Below, piece after piece: positions 23,560-32,835 of a stretch of DNA of 64,000 nt. Each line of letters begins with the position of its first letter. Position 1 is the stretch's first letter. The notes under the pieces are model-generated. The model had not been told where the DNA came from and made no database searches. It was given only the letters and a program-made list of their open reading frames with translations. Position numbers and translations under genes: made by a program. Source of the stretch: Telmatactis stephensoni (lineage: Eukaryota > Cnidaria > Anthozoa > Actiniaria > Isophelliidae); NCBI GenBank assembly GCA_029948255.1, contig JALIZF010000999.1, forward strand, positions 1 through 64,000, read 5' to 3'.

Positions 23560-24201
23560 ATGGCGAAACCTTATAGAGAAGACTCGAGAGTTAGCAGAAA
23601 CGGATGGAGTAACTGGGTAAGAGCAATAGTTCCGCCTGATCATGTACAAAGAAGAAGATGGTACGAAGAAAGAGATGGTTTTGGATATTTTTGTAATAAT
23701 GTAAGAAGAGCTTTTGAAGACTATGATAGCGGTAAGTACGTATCACAGTTAAGTTCAGGGTCGTGACAAGGGATGTAAATACGTGTATTTTGTTTTACTC
23801 GATGTAAAACAATTTTGTATATTTTATGTCTATTTGTCATGCGATTATTCAGATTGTCAATGATATTGATTTCCTTAATATACGCAGGAATATACGAGTG
23901 GCAGGCACGTCATGCTGATGTTACTGGAAACTACGTGGTTTATATAGGATGCACTCACCGAAGAGGTAGAGGAGATTTAACAAGACGTATTCTCGAATAT
24001 TGCACATCTGGTTCACACAAAAGCGAAGAAGTCGACAGAGCTTTGCAACTTGGATATGAGTTGTATGTTAGAGTAAAAGGAATTCCAGGCATTAGAGCAA
24101 ATTCGGAAAAAGCCGAGAACGAGCTACTTGATGCATACGATTATGCATGGAACCGAAGGAGGAACGGCAGAAGGAGACAGGATGTCCCACCATCAGTATA
24201 G
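23560..24201 (+). CDS. GIY-YIG domain protein, gene A3 (two exons)
   Basis: Exons 23560-23731 and 23888-24201 give 161 residues. Same CACCATGG start and 172-base exon 1 as A1, but the intron is only 156 bases: the C-rich GTCGCC repeat block of A1 and A2 is absent. All motif positions are conserved (GIYEW, YVVYIG, RRILEYC, GSHK, KAENELLD, YDYAWN). It differs from A1 at many residues, mainly after the YIG motif (CTHRRGRGD), after GSHK (SEEVDRALQLGYELY) and in the basic tail, which is four residues longer (RRRNGRRRQ). It is the most divergent of the A copies. Confidence 0.85.
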
Positions 24202-24389
24202 AAACTGAAAAAAGCGAGGGAGCGTCGCTTGCTGCAGAGGAAACCAGACGTAATGCATGACCACACTTATTTTTATTTTATTCTATTTGTTTTATTTTAT
24301 TTGCTTTGCCTAATGGCAGGAACACCGCTACATTGAGACCAATTGCAGCGGAAATTTAACGTAGAATAAAGTCAGTGGTTTAGTGAGAT

Positions 24390-24620
24390 TCCTGCTTGAA
24401 TTACATGTTGGGCAGATGGTTTTCCATGATCTGGGATCTTCAGAGTCATAAGTGTTGATTAATGCAAGTCTGTAGTAGTTTTTTTAAGGCTATTTTTGAA
24501 GCATTCGCACCTTCTCCTCAATTGTTGAAAGACCCTGAGTGTTAAGGTCCGGCTGGGTTTCGAATCCCGACCTCCCGCACGAGAGACCGACGCCCAACTA
24601 ACTGAGCCAACCGGGCGGTG
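24390..24620 (-). mobile_element. tRNA-derived SINE (unit 3 copy)
   Basis: tRNA-like part 24,617-24,549 on the - strand, with several substitutions relative to units 1 and 2. Same position downstream of gene A. Confidence 0.62.
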
Positions 24621-25660
24621 TTCTTTGTAAATCCTACTTATAATATATTTCTTGAATGTTATTCTTATGGGTGAAAATGCATTTCAGTACTGTACTTAGA
24701 ATATACTAATAAACATACAATTCCTAATAATCACAATATATTCTGAACCCTTTTTTGTGAAAATAGCATTTATTTGTGAGAAATGTACGGGTTGATAAAC
24801 GTTTGAATACCCTTTTGCGTTGGTTTACTTGAGAGGCAATTAGCAACGCTTTCCAAGACTTTGTAAAGTGTCATACCACGTTTATCGCGTTACTCGACGC
24901 AAACAGGTGTTTGGGTTATAGTGCAAGAGGGTGCGTCACATAAGTCGATCAATAATACACACAAATCCTACAATCAAAAGGTTCAAGGTTACAACACTTA
25001 AAATGCTTATCTAGTAAGTTACTCGAAAATACATTGAGGTTAATAAATATATAATTACTGGAAATTTGTAGCGTAACACATGCACGTTTATCGCGTTATT
25101 CGACGCAACGGGTGTTTTTCACAGCTATCTTATTTTTTATGAGCTCGTCAGAGTTTTGATGAAAAACTAGCCTCTAGTTGCGTTTTGATAACGTAGTTCG
25201 CAGTGAACTTTTTAAATTCGAGTTCTGGTTTAATTTCCAATCGAACGATTAGAGTTTATATTAACTGCGCCACGTCTGAACAATTGTACTTGGAATTAAT
25301 ACAGGTACATTATTGAGATTGTGAAATTCAAGCAGTAATTCCAAGAAATCAGGGACTGAAATCTGATTCTAGGAGAAACTGTAACAATGTCGAGCAATGA
25401 ATATATTCCTTTTGTTTGTTCAACATAATAAAACATGTTTTGGGATCTGACGCGGCTATGCATGGTGCGCGCCCCAAACAAAGTGGAAGCGTCGTTTTTA
25501 ATTACTATTGCAATAAATTAATTGAAAATAAAAATGTTAAATCACGAATCAAGGACAACTATGATATATTCCCGAAATAAGAGGAAAGACAACTAGAAAA
25601 CTGCTTAACTATGCTCTCGCATTCCGCATGAGATTGAATAAAACTAAAAAGCGCGGAATA

Positions 25661-26361
25661 GACAAGGCGCATTTTCGAGAAATCAGATACCTGGAGGCAT
25701 TTTGGGGTAGAGGCTGGTAACATAACTATTATAAACCGATTTTTCATGCTGAATGCGAATATGACTGTTACCAAGACGTATTCTGCAATCTTATACGTGT
25801 AAGACGTGTTTTGTGAATTGCTACAGTCATTTCATACTAACGGCTTTTTCATGTAATTCCAAACGTTCCCAAACTTAAAAACAATTACCATAGCTGGAAA
25901 GAGCACATCAAAATCAGTTAAACTGTGAAGTTTGAAGGATATCAGTTGAAAAATCAAGGAGATACGAATTTTCAAAAATCGAAATTTGTTGGTATCTCTT
26001 GCATAACTGTAAGTGTTTTCATACAAAATTTCGTTTTTTGAAAATTCGTATCTCCTTGATTTGTCAACTGATATCCTTCAAACTTCACAATCCACTGATT
26101 TTGATATGCTCTTTCCAGCCATGGTAATTGTTTTTAAGTTTGGGAACTTTTGGAATTACATGAAAAAGCCGTTAGTAGAAATGACTGTAGCAATTCACAA
26201 AATACGTCATTTACACGTATAAGATTGCAGAATCTGTCTTGGTAACAGCCATATTCGGATTCAGCATGAAAAATTAGTTTAGAATAGTTATGTTACCAGC
26301 CTCTACCCCAAAATGCCTTCTGCACTTTTTGCGATCGACTTTTTCAATTTTGCGCCTTGTC
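25661..26361. mobile_element. Fold-back MITE (701 bp), TA target duplication
   Basis: Arms begin GACAAGGCGCA and end TGCGCCTTGTC and are complementary along most of their length, including the 'CAAGGAGATACGAATTTTC' region near the centre (about 26,000-26,040). It is flanked by TA on both sides. Inserted in unit 3 sequence equivalent to about 2,788 of unit 1; units 1 and 2 have the empty site. A TA duplication suggests Tc1/mariner-type mobilisation (inference). Confidence 0.82.
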
Positions 26362-26764
26362 TAGAACTGGAACACTTTGATTTACTTTTCAGTGATTCAC
26401 GTAGAAAAAAAACAAAATCTTGAATCTCGGAGAGTTATTTCTGTTTTTCTCGTATCACGTAAATAATGTTTTTCACGAATCACCAGAAAAGTTTTTGTCC
26501 ATTTCCGAATGATAACGAAAAATGAAAATGCGTTTCAATTTTTATTACCAAAAAGCAACTAGAGGCTAGTTTTTCATCAAAATTCTGACGAGCTCATAAA
26601 AAATAAGATAGCTGTGAAGAACACCCGTTGCGTCGAGTAACGCGATACAAACGCGTAATAAACTAAGCGACGCCTGACAGCAGTTTTGAGACTTTTACAG
26701 AGTTAATCACGCGATTTCTTGGAAAGCGTTGCTAATTGCCTCTCAAGTAAACCAACGCAAAAGG

Positions 26765-26923
26765 CAGGGGCGTATCCAGAATATTTCAAAGGGGGGTCAT
26801 GCTTTCCATTTTCCACCAAAGGGTGGTCACACTTCCAATTTCTCAATCTTTATCCAGTCAGATTCTTTTATTTCTAGGGGGGTCACGGGCACCCTGGGAC
26901 CCCCCCCCTTGGATACGCCCCTG
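26765..26923. mobile_element. MITE with ends CAGGGGCGTATCC
   Basis: 159-bp element, left CAGGGGCGTATCCAGA, right TTGGATACGCCCCTG, inserted in the inverted array segment inside an AAAAGGGTATT site. The flanks share AAAGG. Confidence 0.75.
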
Positions 26924-27049
26924 AAAGGGTATTGAAACGTTTATCAACCCGTACGTTTCTCACAAATTAATGTGATTTGTATGCCTTTCATTTTTTCTAA
27001 GATTCGATTCATGATCTTTGTAAATTAGTGCATGTTTTTAACTAAAGAA

Positions 27050-27200
27050 CATGTTTTGGGATCAGATAGATGCGGTACGTGATGCATGGTGCCCCAAACA
27101 AAGTGGAAGCGTCGTTTTTTCATTATTGAAAGCAATTAACTGTTTGACAAAATAAGTATTTCCAAGAAATTACGCCGGTGACTGGGTACCCTATAAAAAA
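27050..27200 (+). promoter_or_regulatory. Orphan promoter-like module 2
   Basis: GCATGGTGCCCCAAAC block at about 27,078, CCAAGAAATTACG (about 27,163) and CCTATAAAAAATCACTG (27,189-27,205). The order is the same as in the gene B promoter but no GIY-YIG exon follows. Confidence 0.42.
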
Positions 27201-27654
27201 TCACTGAATGTAAAGAAGTCAATGAATGTAAAGAATCATGGTCATTGAGCGAAAGAAGGCCTAAAACCATTTTCGGTTAAAGTTTTCTAAATTTTGTGAA
27301 AGTAATAACTGTAGCTTTGTACAACAGTTATTTTTAGCTGAATATTTTTTGCTGTCCAGTGATTGAACGTGAAAAAAATCTCTTAAGTTGAATTAAGTTA
27401 AACTGCTTTAATGAAATGAATAAATTGGCCAATTGTGTTCCCGCGTCTTTAGCGTCACCCAGCGCTCCAGGGTCTTTCACACTTTTACTTTCGATGATCC
27501 TTAATTGCCGGAGTCATAAAAAATCGGAATTCGTTCACGGCACATTGGAACGGTTAACAAAGTTTTTCGATTATAACTACCACGAAGGCCTTTATCAGGA
27601 CGTTTGTGAAATGAATGTTTTCTTTTTGTTGTTCCACATCAATAAAAGGTTTTG

Positions 27655-27990
27655 GCATCTGTTGCGGAGTGATGCATGAAGCCCCACCCCAAGTGGAAGC
27701 GTCGTTTCACTTTCGTCGTGTCGTTTAGCACTTGTATGGCGCAATATGCATCAATTCAGAAATTACGTCATTGCATGAAGGTCAGTGTCTACATCAAGTT
27801 GAGTTATCGCTGTTAAAGATCGAACTCGTATTGTCTCTCTGGTTATTTACTCAGCTGGTCCTCCAGTGAGTTGTCTATCGACGGTTGTCAAGGACGCTGA
27901 AACCGGTCTATAAATGAAGTCACTAGTCGATAAGCGATCACAAGACACCACGCAAGAAGAAGGAAATTGAAAGGCACACTCATTACACAG
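27655..27990 (+). promoter_or_regulatory. Orphan promoter-like module 3 (diverged)
   Basis: A diverged GATGCATGAAGCCCCACCCC...GTGGAAGCGTCG block (27,670-27,705) and TCTATAAATGAAGTCACTAG (27,906-27,925), followed by CACTCATTACACAG|GTATAG, which could be a 5' leader exon with a donor. The next GIY-YIG gene downstream is C at 38,173, beyond the LINE insertion; a link is speculative. Confidence 0.3.
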
Positions 27991-27999
27991 GTATAGTAC

Positions 28000-28640
28000 G
28001 AACTGATTTCCTTTTTGTTTTTGTTTTTGTTTGTTTGTTTGTTGTGATTGTTATATCAGGGAGATATGATTATATAGGCTGACAGTATAGAAGCAAGAAC
28101 GGGATCTATTTATTGCTGACGAAAAGAAGCGACACTTAATTAACGCCCTTCCATACGAGCACATTTTCTAGGACAAACTTTCTTTGACAACTTCAACTTT
28201 ATTTAGTAACATTTATAACTTACAAACTGTAACTCCCGCAAATAATTAAAACTAGTCGTGGCAAATAACTTTTGATCGTGTGGATGAGAAAACTTGGACC
28301 AAATGTCATATGACACAGGGGCGGATCTAGCATTTTGGCTGAGTAGTTTCCAACTCGACCGAAACTTAATATCATTAAATCCTATGATACCCAGTTACAC
28401 TTTGCATATTCTGAGCATTCGCATCTATAATAAACACATTACTACAATTTTCAAAATCATGCGAACTGAGACACTGATCAAGTCGTCGTCATAGGTTCAA
28501 GAAAAATCTAACTAAAATTTAATTTCACATCCAATCGATTTTATTCTAAAATATGGTCTAGGAAACTGTGTTTTTAGATAATTTTTGAACTTATATCGAA
28601 ATAATTTGATGCACAAAATGCTTTATTCGGCAAGAGTTGT
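28000..28640. other. Non-coding stretch
   Basis: Contains a T/TTTG-rich tract (about 28,010-28,045) and a CAGGGGCGGATCTAG sequence at 28,315-28,330 whose complement-like partner is at 37,300-37,316. No gene seen. Confidence 0.5.
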
Positions 28641-29182
28641 AGCCGGTGTTATGTCACACAACGCAAAGTCACGCGCCTGAAAAGCCGGGGAAATCACTAC
28701 TCCAAATTCTTTCAAACCACAGTATTTTGTGTTTATTTACACTTTGAATTGCTAATTGTAGTTAAAATAAGTTATATTTGCCACTTTTGTGTTTGAAATT
28801 ATGTTCTTAAAAGTTTGCCGCCATCCTGGTGGACGTGAGACAAACCATCATACTGAAAATCAGACAAGAATACGAATATCTATTATTAAACTAAAAACCG
28901 AAATGTTACACGATCGCCCTAGGATTTTAGAGATCTTTGTGAGTATCTTTTGGTTGGTTCTTTGAAGCGGGAGAAGCAAGAAACCAAATAATTTCCAACG
29001 GACTGTTTGAAGGTCAGAGTTCGCGTGTTAAATGATAAACATTTCAGTAGAATTATTAAAGATGGCGGGCCATTCTGGTCACGCGTTGACGTGCTCCGCC
29101 ATTTTATTTCATTAAGTGTTTAATTCTTAGTTGTAGAGGAAATTGTGTATAAGATTGTGAAATAGTTTAGTTTTGTGCAGTT

Positions 29183-31315
29183 ATGGGAAAAGATCTGAAA
29201 GAAAAGTCTCCGGTTGGTTCTCAAAAATCCAAGAGGAAGAAACAGTTAAGCGAGTTGATCTTGGAGACACCGAAGCCATCGACACATAATGAGGTGTATA
29301 CCTTTATAACTTCGAGTCAACGTTTTGAACTCTGGACAAAAGTTATTAAATCCCGCTATTGGATCGAATTGGGTAGCCAGTCAGGTTTTAAAGTGGAATG
29401 GAATGATGCGAAGGATTGTAATAACGCCATGCTGGAGCATATCATAAAGGTCAATAGTGTGAACCTGGATGACGAGGGCAGTGCCGACCTTTCAAAACTT
29501 TTTACACTATCCTTATATCGATCTAAATGCAAAATCATGGTTCAGGGTCTATTTCGTGATCACTGGATTGAAAGAGAATTCCCATCACTTAAGAATATGG
29601 TTGATTTATTAGAGAAAGGTGAGAGCCCCGACAAAGCTTTTGAGTTATGTTTTGACAAACACATTGATTTGTGTGAAGAGGATTTAGATCTCTCTGACAC
29701 TGATGATTGTAATGTAGAGAGCAATCAAGTTACTAATGAAGAATTTATAGAAGAGCCTAAAGAAAACACAACAATATCTTATAAATCTAGTCCTAGAAAG
29801 CCAGTTAGTAAGATAAAACGTCGTTCATTACCACAGGGGCCACGTGATCAGCCGACCCCCTTGAAATCCAAGGACAAGAAAGAAAGCCAAGATTATGATT
29901 ATAATTATGACTTTGATTCGTTAAATGTGAGAGTTTCAAAAATCGAAGATATATTAGCCCGTCTAGAAAGTTCCAATATTATCAATATATCTAATATGGA
30001 GAGAGAATTTCATGATAAGGAAAACAGAATTCTACAGAAACTTGAGGATACCAAGGTAGCATGGAAACATGATATTCAAGTGTTAAAACAGCAAAATAGT
30101 CAAGAAATTGAAGAGTATAAGAGGCAAATGATAAATTTAGAAATGGAGAATAAAAAATTGTCTTCAAAACTGTCTAGTATACAAGATCTTCAACAAAAAT
30201 CACAAGGAAAGATTAGAGACCTTGAGTCTTTTATAAATGAAGACAAAAACTTAATCACATCTCTCACTGAGAAGCTACAAAATTTAGAATCTACAACAGT
30301 GAAATCCAAAGATAGAGATTCAAGCGACATTCCAGATACAACTAATTATAGTACAGAATCAGATGATGATACATTACACATGAATAATGAAGATAAAGAA
30401 AAACCACATCATCCCAATGTAAATAGTACAGATGACACAAAGCCAATAACAATTAGCTACGCGGATATAATTATACTAATGGACTCTAACCGAAAATTTA
30501 TTGATGTTAAGAAATTGAGTCCTCCAGGATATAAATCTCAAATCATCAAATGTGGAAATCTAGATTCTGCCAAATCCATTCTATTATCCCCTAGATTTCA
30601 AAATCCAAAGATTATTTTACTGCATGTTGGAGTAAACGATGTGGAATCTACCCCGGTAACAGAAATATGTCAAAAGTTTACTGACACTATCAAGACCGTG
30701 TATCAAAAGTTCCCTCAAGCTAAGCTGATAGTATCATCTATTACTCCGAGGTCTGATGAGTTTGCTAGTACAGTTGATGAAGTAAATCATTTTCTTACTA
30801 CAAGCCTCTTGTCAAGTCTTCCCTCCACATCAATGGTAATATCACATGGGAACATAACAAAAGATCATTTATTTGACCGAAAGCATCTCTCAAGAGGTAT
30901 TGGTGTTAAAAAGTTGGCCATTAATTTTAAAAGATCGTTGCATGACATTTTATCAGTTCAAATGCCAAATCAAACATCAGCTCCCTTCCATGGGCGTCCA
31001 TTTGCACGTCAGTCTTTCAGAGTAAATGACTTTGCGAATCCCTCAGAGAGAGTTCAGCCGGAAATGCCGAGTAGTCCAGGAAATGGAAATCAGCTGCAAG
31101 TTGATCTAATCAACCAGATGAAATCATTATCATCCTTGTTATCTGGTCTACAAACTAACCCATTTTCCAAGACAAACTATCCAACACCTGCATTTACATC
31201 ACAATTCCAATCACCACCAACAAAGTTTCAGCAGCAGCCATGGATTTCAAGGTTCCGTCCAAGATTTCAATCTCCAATAGTTAATACGAGGTTCAATCAG
31301 CCTATCGTAGGTTAA
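29183..31315 (+). CDS. LINE ORF1 protein (coiled coil, SGNH esterase-like)
   Basis: 710 residues from ATG (AGTTATGGG). Basic start (KEKSPVGSQKSKRKK). A region at about 35-165 with YRSKCKIMVQG and DHWIEREFPSL resembles the N-terminal part of other invertebrate LINE ORF1 proteins (from memory). An acidic and Ser-rich linker is followed by a heptad-like coiled coil at about 245-385. An SGNH-hydrolase-like segment follows, with ILMDSNRKF (about 430), LLHVGVNDVE (about 483) and SSITPRSDE (about 520), typical of CR1/L2 ORF1. The tail is Gln/Pro/Phe-rich and probably disordered. Its role in the family is RNA binding and RNP assembly. The frame is fully open. Confidence 0.85.
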   Translation: MGKDLKEKSPVGSQKSKRKKQLSELILETPKPSTHNEVYTFITSSQRFELWTKVIKSRYWIELGSQSGFKVEWNDAKDCNNAMLEHIIKVNSVNLDDEGSADLSKLFTLSLYRSKCKIMVQGLFRDHWIEREFPSLKNMVDLLEKGESPDKAFELCFDKHIDLCEEDLDLSDTDDCNVESNQVTNEEFIEEPKENTTISYKSSPRKPVSKIKRRSLPQGPRDQPTPLKSKDKKESQDYDYNYDFDSLNVRVSKIEDILARLESSNIINISNMEREFHDKENRILQKLEDTKVAWKHDIQVLKQQNSQEIEEYKRQMINLEMENKKLSSKLSSIQDLQQKSQGKIRDLESFINEDKNLITSLTEKLQNLESTTVKSKDRDSSDIPDTTNYSTESDDDTLHMNNEDKEKPHHPNVNSTDDTKPITISYADIIILMDSNRKFIDVKKLSPPGYKSQIIKCGNLDSAKSILLSPRFQNPKIILLHVGVNDVESTPVTEICQKFTDTIKTVYQKFPQAKLIVSSITPRSDEFASTVDEVNHFLTTSLLSSLPSTSMVISHGNITKDHLFDRKHLSRGIGVKKLAINFKRSLHDILSVQMPNQTSAPFHGRPFARQSFRVNDFANPSERVQPEMPSSPGNGNQLQVDLINQMKSLSSLLSGLQTNPFSKTNYPTPAFTSQFQSPPTKFQQQPWISRFRPRFQSPIVNTRFNQPIVG

Positions 31316-31592
31316 ATTCTTTTTTTATTCATATATAAGTAGTTATAATGAAGCTATTATTTTTTATGTTTTTTTTTTTAAATATATTTTTAGTGTAATT
31401 AGCTTATTTTGTTTTTACTTCTCACTATCTTTATTTACTTATTTATCTATTATTTTCTTATTTTTACCTTATATGCAATTTCCTCAGATACTGAATTATC
31501 ACTAAATGTCTACTAGATATCTCATAAATTATGACTACAGTACAAAAATCATTGTCCTTTTGCTCATTCAATGCAGAAGGATTACTTAATAA

Positions 31593-32835
31593 GGGACTGT
31601 ACGTTTTTAATGAGGGGGGGTGGGCTGGAGTTTTTCATCTCCATCAAAACAAAATTGTGATGACCCCCCTCCATATTTTTCTAAAAATACCATGGCCCTT
31701 CATTGATTAGCAGAAAAAAATTGATGACCCTCCCCCACGGGTAACTCAAATCAACTAAACGACACACCAAATGAAGAACGACAGCCTGATGACTTTCAAC
31801 CACGTGCCCAACTTCGAAAGCTTTTCGAGGAAGGCTCTATAACAGAGGACAGAGAGAAAATTTCGGAGTTTTCTAGAACATATATTGTTTCAGAAAGCTT
31901 AGTGAGTGGCTACATTCAACATCTCACAGAAATTGACATTCGCAAGAAAAAGCGAAAGGAAGAAAATCAAATCGAAAAGAAAGAGCGCTTACAAAGAAAA
32001 TACAATGACATTGACTGGCAGGCTCTGTACAATGCCAACCAGCTATCAACCTTAAAAGTAAATGAACTAAATCTTTATCTTAGTGGAACATAAGATTTCG
32101 TTCAATGGAAAAAAGGCTGCGAAAGCTAACGTCATTAAGGCGGCACGCATTGGCAGCCGTCAATATAAAGAAATGGAAATGAAAGAGAATGAAGAGACAG
32201 ACGTACTAGAATATACTGATGGCTATTCCTCTGGTGACGAATCTGAGGAAGATTTTGTGAACAGAGTGGTTGGTTCAAGTTCTTCGGAGTCATCAAAAGA
32301 ACTAGCATCTAGTGATGAAGAGAGTGGTCCAGAGGTTAGCGGAATTGAAGTATCACGGTGCGGCAGAAAACGAACCAAAGTTTCCAATGACAATTCTATT
32401 TCTTGGCAGAACATTGACTTTTAAGATGGCACTAGTTTATTTTATTGTTTAACAGTTGCATGTGCCTGCCATCAGTGATGGTTCCTCGCATAACAAAAGG
32501 TACTTTCATAAAAACCAAGCAAAATGGTGGCAGTACGTGACTCACATACAGTCCAAAAATGTATACACAAATGTATACAAAAATGTGATGTACAAATATA
32601 CAATAAAACAGTAAGTAGTGATAGTTGTCAAAACAAGTCATATTTACATGTACAAATTAAAGAGAAAAGCCTGCGACTTCCGTATAGTTTCTAAAATGAT
32701 CAGATAAAAGAGGTGACCCTCCCCCTCACAAGGAAAAAGAAAAGCTTGACCCTTCACAAACGTTGATTTTTTTTTTCGATGACCCTCCCCCGAAATACTC
32801 CAGCCCACCCCCCCTCATTAAAAACGTACAGTCCC
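31593..32835 (+). mobile_element. Non-autonomous TIR DNA transposon inside LINE ORF2
   Basis: Perfect inverted ends of about 40 bases starting GGGACTGTACGTTTTTAATG, flanked by TAA on both sides (31,590-31,592 and 32,836-32,838). Removing one TAA plus the element restores the LINE frame. A 3-bp TAA duplication suggests the PIF/Harbinger superfamily (inference). Subterminal GATGACCCTCCCCC repeats occur at both ends. It holds a broken reading frame but no transposase. Confidence 0.88.
31752..32424 (+). pseudogene. Frame-shifted acidic protein gene fragment carried by the transposon
   Basis: An open frame without ATG begins near SNQLNDTPNEERQPDD and reads RAQLRKLFEEGSITEDREK, a Lys/Glu-rich helix (IRKKKRKEENQIEKKERL), DIDWQALYNANQLSTLKVNE and LNLYLSG, then meets a stop at 32,091-32,093. 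A one-base shift at about 32,087 continues with HKISFNGKKAAKANVIKA, then a long Asp/Glu/Ser-rich tail ending GRKRTKVSN...WQNIDF. The LKVNELNLYLSG..KISFNGKKA stretch resembles a SAP-type helix pair (inference). It may be the end of a captured host or transposon gene. Confidence 0.5.

Larger units (their letters stand above)
23220..27040 (+). repeat. Tandem array unit 3, left part (rearranged)
   Basis: Resumes homology at the position equivalent to about 262 of unit 1 and runs through gene A3 to about 25,660 (equivalent to about 2,788). A fold-back MITE follows, then matching sequence to about 26,530. The stretch 26,535-27,035 matches unit 1 (about 3,060-3,310) in reverse complement, so this unit contains an inversion or an inverted duplication. 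It is more diverged from units 1 and 2 than they are from each other. Confidence 0.82.

Noticed and set aside
25559..26222. Short frames of 61-71 codons on both strands
   Set aside because: They fall in the arms of the 701-bp fold-back MITE and mirror one another.
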